Origin: Nostoc piscinale CENA21
GTDB lineage: Bacteria; Cyanobacteriota; Cyanobacteriia; Cyanobacteriales; Nostocaceae
NCBI RefSeq assembly: GCF_001298445.1
Contig: NZ_CP012036.1
Span: forward strand, 3,129,351 to 3,193,350
Direction of reading: 5' to 3'
Length of the DNA: 64,000 nucleotides
The translations under genes and the position numbers were made by a program. Positions 1 to 7,373 of this stretch are shown in pieces; the stretch's first letter is position 1; each line of letters starts with the position of its first letter. The notes beneath the pieces were generated by a model, which was not told where the DNA came from, did no database searches, and saw only the letters and a program-made list of their open reading frames with translations.

Positions 1-1
1 T

Positions 2-853
2 CAGGAATTAGAGCGAGAAGTTTTGTTAGAACAGGTGCGGACTGGGTTGTATGCTGATTTATCAGAAAATAAAATTTTGACGCAATTTGATACACCTTCG
101 CCTGTAGATATTTTAAATAGATATAACTTGTCTCAAGTGCAAGGAATTTTTTATAAAGCGAGTCAATTAGTATTAAATGCTCATCGCAATGTACCAGGGG
201 AATATAAGCTGTTATTTCGCTATTTAAAATTATTTCAACTCATGGCTTATATAGAAGGTGATGCTGACCACGGGTTTACAATTACAGTGGATGGGCCGAC
301 GAGTTTATTTAATCCTAGTACACGATATGGGCTGGCGATCGCTAAATTAATTCCGGCTTTACTGCATGTCACCAAATGGAGTCTTTCAGCAACATTACAA
401 ACCCGTGATGTTTATACAGATACCTGGAAAACTGGCAGATTTACCCTCAATTCCGAATGTGGTTTAGTATCACATTATTCTAAAGGTAAGCCTTACGATA
501 GTATGCTAGAAGCGTCCTTTGCTGATAAATGGGATGCTTTAAAAACCGATTGGGTATTAGAGCGAGAAGTCGATTTAATTCCTATTCCTGGTAGCGTGAT
601 GATTCCTGATTTTCGCTTAGTGCATCCTGATGGACGGGAATTTCTATTAGAAATTGTCGGTTATTGGCGACCAGAATATTTACAAAAGAAATTTTCTCAA
701 GTGCGGCGTGCGGGTTGTGATAATTTGATTTTGGCAATTTCCGAACGGCTGAATTTAGAAAAAGCTGGCGTGAAATTAAATGATGTACCCGCGAGAATTG
801 TGTGGTTTAAAGATAAGTTATTACCCAAGGCTGTGTTAGCAGTAATGGATTAA
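2..853 (+). CDS. DUF790 (Bax1-like) nuclease, 5' end cut off by window
   Basis: The reading frame is open from the first bases of the window, so the gene starts upstream; the TTG at 23 is only the first start-like codon. About 280 C-terminal residues are visible. The last third has a PD-(D/E)XK-like core: an IPDF motif, a short hairpin, then LLEIVGYW and a lysine in YLQKK. This matches my memory of the DUF790 family, whose archaeal member Bax1 is a nuclease that partners an XPB-type helicase in DNA repair. In cyanobacteria an XPB-like helicase gene often lies directly upstream, which here would be outside the window. Family assignment is fairly firm; nuclease activity is inferred. Confidence 0.75.
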   Translation, partial: QELEREVLLEQVRTGLYADLSENKILTQFDTPSPVDILNRYNLSQVQGIFYKASQLVLNAHRNVPGEYKLLFRYLKLFQLMAYIEGDADHGFTITVDGPTSLFNPSTRYGLAIAKLIPALLHVTKWSLSATLQTRDVYTDTWKTGRFTLNSECGLVSHYSKGKPYDSMLEASFADKWDALKTDWVLEREVDLIPIPGSVMIPDFRLVHPDGREFLLEIVGYWRPEYLQKKFSQVRRAGCDNLILAISERLNLEKAGVKLNDVPARIVWFKDKLLPKAVLAVMD

Positions 854-903
854 GAAAGTATAGAAACAATCGTCACAGTTACCAAAAATGGTAAAATGAC
901 AGC

Positions 904-1059
904 CCAATTATACCGTTTCACTTTAAGTTTGATACAAATAGACCGCAGGGGGAAAGAATTAAAAACCAATAGACACAACGCGCCGAACAAGAAAAACAAC
1001 ATAGCGATCGCTTGGCGGCAAAACTGCAAGAATTAGGTATTAACTCCGATTCTATATAG
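904..1059 (+). pseudogene. Remnant of a Uma2-family (DUF820) gene tail
   Basis: From 973 one frame reads TQRAEQEKQHSDRLAAKLQE followed by LGINSDSI and a TAG stop at 1057. This glutamine/glutamate-rich ending is characteristic of cyanobacterial Uma2 (DUF820) putative endonucleases. An in-frame TAG at 970 and no recognisable catalytic core upstream show that only a decayed C-terminus is left. The start at 904 is approximate. A Uma2 gene also begins at the far end of the window. Confidence 0.5.
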
Positions 1060-1090
1060 TAGATTTACTTATGACTTTTATCTAAGAAAA

Positions 1091-1172
1091 GTAGGTTGGC
1101 TGGAGCGATCGCGTAACCCAACTTCTAATATCATTGATATTGTTGGGCTTCACTTCGTTTCACCCAACCTAC
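1091..1172. repeat. Palindromic dispersed repeat, copy 1 (upstream of higBA)
   Basis: An 82-bp element begins GTAGGTTGG and ends CCAACCTAC, so its ends are inverted repeats. Its core has GCGATCGCGTAACCCAAC and ATTGATATTGTTGGGCTTCA. A second, nearly identical copy in the same orientation lies at 1996-2062, on the other side of the higBA pair. Confidence 0.8.
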
Positions 1173-1227
1173 ACTCTGACTGCTGTTTACAGTAATATCT
1201 AATTACTCACTTTCTTTCATCAGGAAG

Positions 1228-1527
1228 ATGCACGTTATTAGTTTTAAAATATTAAGAGAATATGCAGAAAATCACGCTGATTCTCAGGAAACTTTGAATA
1301 ACTGGTATAAAATTGCTAGTAAAGCTAAATGGTCAAATTTGGTTGAATTACAGCAAGTTTTTCCGAAAGCTGAGGCTGTAGGTAATTTTACAGTTTTCAA
1401 TATTAAAGGCAATAAATACCGCTTGATTGTTAGTATAGATTATGAAGGTCAATTAATTTATATTAAATATATCCTCACTCACGCAGAATACGATAAGGAT
1501 AATTGGAAAAATGACCCTTACTTTTAA
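1228..1527 (+). CDS. higB: HigB-type mRNA interferase toxin
   Basis: A 99-residue protein with the full-length layout of the HigB_toxin family: an N-terminal helix after MHVISFKIL, a VFNIKGNKYRLIV strand pair and the C-terminal YIKYILTHAEYDKDNW block that carries the conserved TH.EYD motif. HigB toxins are RelE-like ribonucleases that cut mRNA on the ribosome. The ATG lies closely after an AGGAAG Shine-Dalgarno (1221-1226). The gene overlaps the antitoxin gene by 17 bp, so the two are probably translated together, with toxin first as is usual for HigBA. The pair sits between two copies of a dispersed repeat. The HigA partner presumably represses the promoter; no operator was identified. Confidence 0.88.
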   Translation: MHVISFKILREYAENHADSQETLNNWYKIASKAKWSNLVELQQVFPKAEAVGNFTVFNIKGNKYRLIVSIDYEGQLIYIKYILTHAEYDKDNWKNDPYF

Positions 1528-1915
1528 TCCAGAAAAGTATAAAGAACTATTAACAGCGTATCTTCCTAAATTGATTAAGACTGAAGCAGAAAACGAAGAA
1601 GTATTAGCCATTGTTGAAGATTTAATGCACCGTGAACGAACTCCTGAAGAAAATGAACTCTATCAATTATTAATAACTTTAATTGAAAAATTTGAACATG
1701 AATATTATCAACCTGAGCAACCACATACGCCTCAGTCTATACTGTTATTTCTTTTAGAACAATCAGACAAAACCAAAGCGGATTTACAAGCTATTTTAGA
1801 TTCAGAAAATTTGGTTGATAATATTTTAAACGGCAATCAAAAAATAACTCCAGAATTAGCGCAAAAACTGGGAGACTTTTTTCATGTGGAAGCAAGTTTA
1901 TTTGTAATTGTCTGA
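1511..1915 (+). CDS. higA: HigA-type antitoxin with HTH domain
   Basis: A 134-residue protein starting inside the end of the toxin gene. The N-terminal half is acidic and helical, as in the toxin-neutralising part of long HigA proteins. The C-terminal 45 residues form an XRE-like helix-turn-helix (DLQAILDSENLVDNILNG, ITPELAQKLGDFFHV). The family binds and inhibits HigB and autoregulates the operon. Order, overlap and length all agree with a complete type II toxin-antitoxin locus. Confidence is high because both partners match independently. Confidence 0.87.
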   Translation: MTLTFNPEKYKELLTAYLPKLIKTEAENEEVLAIVEDLMHRERTPEENELYQLLITLIEKFEHEYYQPEQPHTPQSILLFLLEQSDKTKADLQAILDSENLVDNILNGNQKITPELAQKLGDFFHVEASLFVIV

Positions 1916-1995
1916 GTGAGTTACAGCAGATTAAGAGATTCTGGAAGCTTTATCACGCAATCAATACAAGCTATACTTTTAGAAAAAAAAGCAGC

Positions 1996-2062
1996 GCGAT
2001 CGCGTAACCCAACATCTAATATTATTGATATTGTTGGGCTTCACTTTGTTTCACCCAACCTA
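1996..2062. repeat. Palindromic dispersed repeat, copy 2 (runs into the NACHT gene)
   Basis: Direct copy of the element at 1091-1172, starting GCGATCGCGTAACCCAAC and ending CACCCAACCTA; the left inverted end is missing. The repeat crosses the 3' end of the minus-strand NACHT gene and supplies its last residues (GWVKQSEAQQYQ) and its TAA stop at 2022-2024. Confidence 0.8.
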
Positions 2063-4904
2063 AGCTCTCATTACTGTGTAATTCACAAATTTCAAGACGC
2101 AAAAGTAGTGCCTCAATATTATAACCAATATCAACAAATCCTAAACCACCTGAAGATACTATTGGTAATAAATTGCCTAAAAAAGGTAAGTGTCCATTAG
2201 GTGCTGATATATTAAAGCTTAGTTGAGAGTAGTTTTTTACAATTTTATTATCTCTCCATCCAACATAATCACTTAGTCGGCACCAAATTTCATATTCCTC
2301 TTTATCCTTTAGTGTATAATCTGTATGTTTGTCTAGCTTAATTATCTTCATTGTATAAGCTAAAAATTTTCCCAATTGCGAAGTTGAACGATTTTCTTGT
2401 AGTCTTCCACCTACATCTAGGTAAATATTTTTCTGTTGGCTGAAACCAAATCGCCCGCTACTATACTGCACCCATAAGTGGTCAATTATTTTAATATCTG
2501 CACATGAAAATTGCCTAATATTATTCAGTGTTAGGCTACCTTGTTTTTCTCTATTGGCTATATGAAGAATAATATTAACAGTTTCTTTATTAGCTTCTCT
2601 CCACTTACCTGCTGCTAAGTAATAGGCGAGTTGATGATACTGTTTTGGTATGCGAAACCGAACTAAGCGGAATGTGTTTGTTGAGGTTTCCCGTTCATAA
2701 CAGATTCCTGCTTCACCAAATCGTTCTCTGGTTTTTTCACTCAACCATGCACAAAACGCATTACTTTGTACAAAGTCTAACTGACTTGGGTTGATTTCCA
2801 GAGTTAAGTCTGTGTCACTGTTGTTTTGTTCTAATAAAAACAACCGATATTCTGCTTCAGTGATGTTAGTATCATCGACTTTTTGTAATGTCCAGATTTT
2901 TTCATCTGTTGCTGTTATGCTAACTCCTGGCTGTTCTTCGGTTTCTGAACTACCAAGAAAACAATCTTCGTTGAGATAGTTTAGCCGTTTTTGTAGTTGC
3001 ACTGATGCGGCTAACTTAAAAACTTCTACGTCATTTGACTTTAATCCCTGTTCTACCTTACTTAGTAGTTCCTGCTCCTTCTCTGGACTAACTCTGAGCT
3101 TATTTTGCAAACACTCGTAAGCAAGGGTGAGGTTTTCTACAGTTGGCTTGTTTAATGCCGCATCAATTAGTTTATCTATTTTGACCTGACCTGCATAGAA
3201 TAAAATAGTTTGTCTCCACCAGTCCAGGTATTTTTTATCTTTCGCAAAAACTTCTAGTAAATCAGGTTCATGTTCGGCTTTTGTAAGTTCAACCGCCGTT
3301 AAATATTCTTGAAATGTTCGATGGGTAAATTCATAGAGTTTTTCTTGTTTGCGATCACTCAACAATTCTCGCACACCAAGGTCATCTTTCTCGATAAAAA
3401 CCTCTGGTGTAAACTCTTGTCCTCCTTCAACCATCTGAGCTAGTTCTTCTTGCAGAAAATCTTTGGCGAGAAAAATATTACTGTCTTGATTTTTCTCATC
3501 TAGGGTAAACTGAAGTACTTGGCATTTGGTCATTTCCAAAGCGAGTGCTTGCAAAGCTTCTTGCTTCTGTTCTGGCTTGAGTGGATATCGCGTAGTTCCA
3601 GAAATAGATTGTCTTCCTTGCAACAGCACATCACAAACTTGTTTATAAAGTCCGATTCTAGTGGGAGAAAGACTGGTTTTCTCTTTATAAGTATTAATAA
3701 TTAATGCCAGTAACAACGGATTTGTTGCCATTAAGCGCAGAGAAGGAACTGCGTTAATTTGGCGCACTAACTCATCTTTTTTAGATTCAGCATTTCTTCG
3801 CAGTTGTTTTTCTGATACTTTCCCAGAGTTTCGCCGTTTCTCTAGATTAAAATACCACTTGTAGACAAATTCATTGCGCTGTTCAGTTGTAAATGACCTA
3901 ACAAAATAAGCCGGGGTATTTGGCAGAGGTGCTTGATTGTATGCTTGTGGCCGCGACGTGAGAATGACAGGTAATTTATTATTATAACTTTGGAGTTGCT
4001 GAGAAACCCAAATGCTTACCTGTTTTCTATGCTCATCGTCGGCAATTTCATCAAGTCCATCTAACATTACCAGACATTTGCCATCTTTTAGCTGCTTGTT
4101 AAACCAATCCTGAGTTTTTGATGATTCATCTTTCTTAGCTTTAGCAATTACTTGCGCCAGAGAAGCATTACTATCTGCCACAATAATAGGAGCAACATCT
4201 CTCAACCGCAACAAAACAGGAATAAGTTGAGGCAAACCCCGATACAATTTTGATTGTTTCCGCAGTGCAAACAAAAGAGTAATGTGTCTTAAAAGTGTGG
4301 TTTTTCCTGAACCTGGTGCGCCTAAAATAACCAGTCGTCGCCACGCCGATTTTTTGTTTGTAATTCCTCTCAACAAACTGCCAATTTCAGGTTCTTTCTG
4401 AGCTGCAATACTTCGAGAAATTTCTGTTTGTTCAAAAACCGAATTTTTCTCTAGCTCAGTTTCTTCATCAACCGTCAAATCTTGAGGGTTATAAACTGGC
4501 TGTTCACAATTAAAGCCTAAAGGGACAAACACATTCTCCAAATCCAACCCTTCACCACTAAAGCCTCGTCCCTGGTATTCTTGACATTCTGCTGTGATTG
4601 TAGCGAGATACTCTGCCCCAAATTTATCTGTAGTTGCTGTCCACCATTTGGGAATTTGCGTAGCCAGTAACCAGTCTAGAAATTTATCAAAATAGGGAAG
4701 CAACTTACTCCCAATTCTAATAATCAGCGCAACAACAAAAGTGATTCCTAAAAAAATAACAAACTCTTGCCATCGAGCATTTTTAGCATGATCAGCCGCA
4801 ATAGCAACAAAAATACCCGGTATACCCCACCCAACCAATTTGTTGTCTAAAATCTTTTGTACCGATTCCCACCAAGCTGGTTGATTATCTGGGCTTTGAG
4901 TCAT
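2022..4904 (-). CDS. Membrane-linked NACHT ATPase with C-terminal GUN4 domain
   Basis: A 960-residue multidomain protein. Residues about 46-63 form a hydrophobic segment, with a second weaker one near 23-37, so the N-terminus is probably membrane-associated. A NACHT NTPase follows: Walker A GAPGSGKT at 195-202, Walker B LVMLDGLDE at 278-286, an LTSRPQAY sensor near 315-322, and the winged-helix part with FTHRTFQEYLTA near 526-537. Residues about 660-755 look like a degenerate formylglycine-enzyme-like module (ITEAEYRLFL, AFCAWLSE). Residues about 757-945 are a GUN4 domain (LAAGKWREAN, FSCADIKIIDHLW, GRFGFSQQ, GHLP). GUN4 binds porphyrins and activates Mg-chelatase; NACHT proteins are signal-transducing ATPases, several of them antiphage. 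A ligand-sensing or defence role is inference. The C-terminus runs into a dispersed repeat. Confidence 0.85.
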   Translation of the reverse strand: MTQSPDNQPAWWESVQKILDNKLVGWGIPGIFVAIAADHAKNARWQEFVIFLGITFVVALIIRIGSKLLPYFDKFLDWLLATQIPKWWTATTDKFGAEYLATITAECQEYQGRGFSGEGLDLENVFVPLGFNCEQPVYNPQDLTVDEETELEKNSVFEQTEISRSIAAQKEPEIGSLLRGITNKKSAWRRLVILGAPGSGKTTLLRHITLLFALRKQSKLYRGLPQLIPVLLRLRDVAPIIVADSNASLAQVIAKAKKDESSKTQDWFNKQLKDGKCLVMLDGLDEIADDEHRKQVSIWVSQQLQSYNNKLPVILTSRPQAYNQAPLPNTPAYFVRSFTTEQRNEFVYKWYFNLEKRRNSGKVSEKQLRRNAESKKDELVRQINAVPSLRLMATNPLLLALIINTYKEKTSLSPTRIGLYKQVCDVLLQGRQSISGTTRYPLKPEQKQEALQALALEMTKCQVLQFTLDEKNQDSNIFLAKDFLQEELAQMVEGGQEFTPEVFIEKDDLGVRELLSDRKQEKLYEFTHRTFQEYLTAVELTKAEHEPDLLEVFAKDKKYLDWWRQTILFYAGQVKIDKLIDAALNKPTVENLTLAYECLQNKLRVSPEKEQELLSKVEQGLKSNDVEVFKLAASVQLQKRLNYLNEDCFLGSSETEEQPGVSITATDEKIWTLQKVDDTNITEAEYRLFLLEQNNSDTDLTLEINPSQLDFVQSNAFCAWLSEKTRERFGEAGICYERETSTNTFRLVRFRIPKQYHQLAYYLAAGKWREANKETVNIILHIANREKQGSLTLNNIRQFSCADIKIIDHLWVQYSSGRFGFSQQKNIYLDVGGRLQENRSTSQLGKFLAYTMKIIKLDKHTDYTLKDKEEYEIWCRLSDYVGWRDNKIVKNYSQLSFNISAPNGHLPFLGNLLPIVSSGGLGFVDIGYNIEALLLRLEICELHSNESLGWVKQSEAQQYQ

Positions 4905-5045
4905 AGTGTAGGTTGAAAACTATGGATCGTTTGTGAAATAATACCTGCTGATAGCAGTATAAGCGATCGCTACCTCCGAAAAAATTACCTAATAAATAAT
5001 TTTAGAAAGTTTTAATCAGATACTCAGCTTCTTGCTAAATATTAA

Positions 5046-5091
5046 GCGATCACAATCTCCAATAAAGTAAAAAATGCGACCGCTCATCAAC
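5046..5091. repeat. 46-bp direct repeat, left copy
   Basis: Reads GCGATCACAATCTCCAATAA then AGTAAAAAATGCGACCGCTC and ATCAAC. It matches, with scattered substitutions, the sequence at 6763-6809 in the same orientation. The two copies bracket the minisatellite, the palindromic element, the 98-residue gene and the PIN toxin pair. Confidence 0.7.
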
Positions 5092-5100
5092 TAATAAACA

Positions 5101-5247
5101 TTCTGTCGTAAGGACAAAAGGTTCTGTCGTAAGGACAAAAGGTTCTGTCGTTAGAACACAAAGGTCTGTCGTTAGAACACAAAGGTCTGTCGTTAGGACA
5201 AAAGGTTCTGTCGTAAGGACAAAAGGTTCTGTCGTTAGGACACAAAG
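5101..5247. repeat. 21-bp minisatellite, seven copies
   Basis: Seven head-to-tail copies of a unit close to TTCTGTCGTAAGGACAAAAGG begin at 5101, 5122, 5143, 5165, 5186, 5206 and 5227. Unit length is 20-22 bp and there are two main variants (GTAAGGACAAAAGG and GTTAGAACACAAAGG). There are no unique spacers, so it is not a CRISPR array. On the reverse strand the unit contains TTTGT-NN-TT-N-CG and GAAC, the same skeleton as the 21-bp array at 27241-27450. Confidence 0.92.
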
Positions 5248-5293
5248 TTGTGATGCTATTACTCAATTAAGTCCTATCTTGCACCCAGCAACT

Positions 5294-5400
5294 GAAGTCG
5301 CGGCTACACGGACAAAACCCGCCTGCGCGGGTTCAAAACCCTTGATTTTATCTTAGTCCGCCTGCGCGGACTTTGTTTTTATAGCCGCGAATTCCATTCG
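5294..5400. repeat. Multi-hairpin dispersed repeat element
   Basis: Two strong palindromes, AACCCGCCTGCGCGGGTT (5316-5333) and AGTCCGCCTGCGCGGACT (5355-5372), are enclosed by outer arms GTCGCGGCTA and TAGCCGCGAATTC. This arrangement, with AAACCCTTGATTTTA between the hairpins, is a very common interspersed element of Nostoc-like genomes and probably folds as a branched structure in RNA or single-stranded DNA. No coding content. The rest of the gap between 4905 and 5670 is AT-rich and shows nothing else recognisable. Confidence 0.75.
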
Positions 5401-5596
5401 TCGGGGCTAGGTGCTACCTACCTGAAATTGCTGAATATACTTTTTATTTTAATACACTCCATAAATTCTAAAAATTTTTCTCATCCTTATTCAAATTCTT
5501 TTATAAACTGCAATTTAAGCAGATTTAATTAGTTTTAAAAATATTTAAGCAAGTAATTGACAAGTATATTTTTATACTTTAATATAGATAACATGA

Positions 5597-5638
5597 GAAA
5601 GGCGATCGCCCTCCGGGAAGAGTCCGCAATCGCCTTTC
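5597..5638. other. Stem-loop containing HIP1, upstream of 98-residue gene
   Basis: GAAAGGCGAT (5597-5606) pairs perfectly with ATCGCCTTTC (5629-5638) around a 22-base loop. It lies 33 bases before the next start codon and is followed by a T/C-rich stretch. It could be a 5' leader structure, a terminator for upstream transcripts, or simply part of a small dispersed repeat. Confidence 0.5.
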
Positions 5639-5670
5639 TTTCAACACCTAAATAGGAGTCGATTATTATC

Positions 5671-5967
5671 ATGGCACAAGAATATAAATTCAGTGATGAT
5701 CAAAATTCTGCTCAAACACCACCAGAACAATTTTTGAGAAGGGAAAATTTTGATGCACCCACTCCCAAATTATCTAATCAACAGCCATTACCCAACAGAG
5801 AACCCATTAAACATTTGTTGATTGGTTCACCCAAAGCTGTCACTAGTACAATACATTATTTGCAGGCGATCGGTTATGCCGAGGTGGGAGATTGGAGTCC
5901 ACTAATTTCAACCGACAACCCTGATCAAGTGATGAGTATTTTAGTCCGTCAAATTTTAGTTGCATAA
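5671..5967 (+). CDS. Conserved cyanobacterial protein of unknown function
   Basis: A 98-residue soluble protein. The first 45 residues are polar, proline- and glutamine-rich and probably disordered. The second half (EPIKHLLIGSPKAVTSTIHY, IGYAEVGDWSPLI, VMSILVRQI) is a compact segment I recognise as recurring in Nostoc-like genomes without an assigned function. The start is well supported: AGGAG at 5652-5656 lies upstream of ATG 5671. A stem-loop follows the stop codon at once, so it is probably a single-gene transcription unit. No transmembrane or catalytic motif is visible. Confidence 0.75.
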   Translation: MAQEYKFSDDQNSAQTPPEQFLRRENFDAPTPKLSNQQPLPNREPIKHLLIGSPKAVTSTIHYLQAIGYAEVGDWSPLISTDNPDQVMSILVRQILVA

Positions 5968-5976
5968 CTCCACAAC

Positions 5977-6010
5977 CACCCCGGCTTTTTTTCACAGTCG
6001 GGGTGATTTT
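5977..6010 (+). terminator. Probable intrinsic terminator after the 98-residue gene
   Basis: CACCCCG (5977-5983) pairs with CGGGGTG (5999-6005) around a 15-base loop containing TTTTTTT; an ATTTT tract follows. It sits 10 bases after the stop codon at 5967. Confidence 0.6.
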
Positions 6011-6066
6011 CAAATGTTCAGCAACAATATGAGTCACAATTAAAACATCTTATAGTGAGGTGGATT

Positions 6067-6327
6067 ATGGGAAAAGAAGAACAATTACTTGAAAGCTGGC
6101 GAGAACTTACACCCGAAAAGCAGCAAATGGTTTTAGAGTTTGTTGAAACCCTAAAATCTCAATCAAAAACAACAGCAATTAATAAAGAATATATTCCACA
6201 AACGCCTTTAGCCAAAAAACTGTGGGAAATTCGTAAACAAGCGATCGCCTCTGGAATAAAATTACTTAACGAAGCAGAAATTGAACAAGAGCTTGCTGAA
6301 CGTCGGGGTGGATACAGTGAGTCGTAA
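6067..6327 (+). CDS. Putative antitoxin partner of the PIN-domain toxin
   Basis: An 86-residue protein (MGKEEQLLESWREL onward). ATG 6067 is chosen because GAGG at 6057-6060 gives normal spacing; an upstream GTG at 6055 is less likely. It is helical and charged, with ESWRELTPEKQQMVLEFVET near the start and TPLAKKLWEIRKQAIASG near the end, a layout typical of small cyanobacterial antitoxins encoded before PIN toxins. Its last 11 bases overlap the next gene, which supports an operon and coupled translation. The role is inferred from context; I do not recognise a named antitoxin family with certainty. Confidence 0.65.
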   Translation: MGKEEQLLESWRELTPEKQQMVLEFVETLKSQSKTTAINKEYIPQTPLAKKLWEIRKQAIASGIKLLNEAEIEQELAERRGGYSES

Positions 6328-6721
6328 GAAAACTTACATCGATTCTGGAGTTCTGATCACTGCTTTTAGGGGAGTTGAATCAATCAGTATTCGAGCAAAT
6401 AGCATTCTTAATGAAGAAAATCGAGAATTTGTATCGAGTCAATTTGTCAAGTTAGAAGTACTCCCCAAAGCAATTTATAACCAACAGCAAGATGAAACAG
6501 ACTTCTACCAAACATTCTTTAGTGCTGTTAGTTATTGGGCTACAGACTTGGAGCAAATCACAAAAGATGCTCATCAACTAGCCTGTATTTACGGTTTAGC
6601 GGCGATGGATGCACTTCATGTTTCTGCTGCTCTTTGGCTCAAAGCTGATGAACTAATTACTACTGAAAAGCCAACTAAACCGATGCACCGAGTTAAGGCT
6701 ATCCAAATTACCTCGATTTGA
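6317..6721 (+). CDS. PIN-domain ribonuclease toxin (VapC-like)
   Basis: A 134-residue protein starting with GTG 6317 (read MSRKKTYIDSGVL); CGGGGTGG just upstream serves as ribosome-binding site, and an ATG-less extension further upstream would overlap the previous gene much more. PIN-domain acidic residues are visible in the expected order: Asp9 in YIDSG, Glu47 in VKLEVLP, Asp98 in AAMDALH, and Asp111/Glu117 in the DELITTEKP region. VapC-type PIN proteins are Mg-dependent RNases that cleave tRNA or rRNA. It forms an overlapping pair with the preceding putative antitoxin gene. Confidence 0.8.
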   Translation: MSRKKTYIDSGVLITAFRGVESISIRANSILNEENREFVSSQFVKLEVLPKAIYNQQQDETDFYQTFFSAVSYWATDLEQITKDAHQLACIYGLAAMDALHVSAALWLKADELITTEKPTKPMHRVKAIQITSI

Positions 6722-6762
6722 TTCCAATAAACCTAAATCCCGATTGAGAAATTCCAGGCAAA

Positions 6763-6809
6763 GTGATCGCACTCTCCGGTAAAGTAAGAAATGCGATCGC
6801 TCATCAACA
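6763..6809. repeat. 46-bp direct repeat, right copy
   Basis: GTGATCGCACTCTCCGGTAA then AGTAAGAAATGCGATCGCTC and ATCAACA; it corresponds to 5046-5091 in the same orientation. It lies 41 bases after the PIN toxin stop codon. Confidence 0.7.
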
Positions 6810-6822
6810 GCACTATTAAAAA

Positions 6823-6918
6823 CTAGTACAGGTCGGCGTAAATAAACAGACTATCTAAAATTGCTAAAAGGCTTATATTCTAACTATTCTTTATTTTACT
6901 TTTGCCTTGTTGTACTAG
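6823..6918. mobile_element. MITE-like element, CTAGTACA family, copy A
   Basis: A 96-bp AT-rich non-coding element with perfect 8-bp terminal inverted repeats, CTAGTACA (6823-6830) and TGTACTAG (6911-6918). Its interior (GGCGTAAATAAACAGAC, TTGCTAAAAGGCTT, TTTTGCCTTGT) recurs at 23956-24066 in the same orientation and at 21332-21458 inverted. Its right end provides the stop codon of the neighbouring minus-strand gene. Confidence 0.8.
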
Positions 6919-7193
6919 TTAACCTTCTTGTCCTTGTGTCCATGTGTCGGACATGGAGGTGCAGATATTGATTTATCTAACCAACCTACAGCTTGTTCTA
7001 AGCGGGGGAGTGCTTCTTCTGGCTGATTTTTGAGGAGATATACCAGCGCCGCTGCTACTTGTTCACTAGCACGAGAATTGCGGTTAGACTTGAGGCGATG
7101 CCAATCGTTAGGAGAGATGGTGAGTCTTTCCATGAGGGCTTGTGCTAGTTCTTGAGTGCTGAGTGCTGAGTGCTGAGTATTAAGAGATTCCAT
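6915..7193 (-). CDS. DUF6439 family protein, unknown function
   Basis: A 92-residue soluble protein. The core (LAQALMERLTISPNDWHRLK, QVAAALVYLL, QPEEALPRLEQAVGWLDKSI, APPCPTHGHK) is a conserved cyanobacterial family that I know as DUF6439, with no assigned role. Two oddities are visible in the DNA. The N-terminal NTQHSALSTQ is encoded by a run of GAGTGCT heptamers (7154-7181), so the true start may be downstream or the repeat has extended the gene. The last bases and the TAG stop lie in the end of the MITE-like element at 6823-6918, which has probably altered the C-terminus. No operon partner. Confidence 0.75.
   Translation of the reverse strand: MESLNTQHSALSTQELAQALMERLTISPNDWHRLKSNRNSRASEQVAAALVYLLKNQPEEALPRLEQAVGWLDKSISAPPCPTHGHKDKKVN
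7154..7181. repeat. GAGTGCT heptamer tandem repeat
   Basis: Three perfect GAGTGCT heptamers from 7154 plus a degenerate fourth (GAGTATT). Short tandemly repeated heptamers are typical of heterocystous cyanobacteria. These lie inside the start of the DUF6439 gene. Confidence 0.7.
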
Positions 7194-7285
7194 ATCTATA
7201 AGTTTGGGGATTGACTAGTAAGCAGTTGAAGTATGTGTGAGGACGTTTAAAAAAGCATGAACACTAAGTATGGTAAAACTTTTAC

Positions 7286-7320
7286 CTCCTGCCTTCTGCC
7301 TTCTGCCTCCTGCCTCTTGC
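7286..7320. repeat. CCTTCTG/CCTCCTG heptamer tandem repeat
   Basis: About five consecutive heptamers (CCTCCTG, CCTTCTG, CCTTCTG, CCTCCTG, CCTCTTG) in the gap between two genes. The reverse-complement motif (GGCAGGA, GGCAGAA) recurs at 52921-52958 and singly near 15318, 38813, 40577 and 41850. Confidence 0.7.
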
Positions 7321-7373
7321 TATAACTTTTAACTATTGGCAAAGCTACATTTATCTTAATTTACCAGCAGTCA

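Noticed and set aside
1916..2200. 94-residue plus-strand frame after higA
   Set aside because: It covers a dispersed repeat and lies antisense to the end of the NACHT gene, with no ribosome-binding site.
5101..5247. Possible CRISPR array
   Set aside because: The 21-bp units are directly adjacent without spacers and no cas gene is nearby, so this is a minisatellite.
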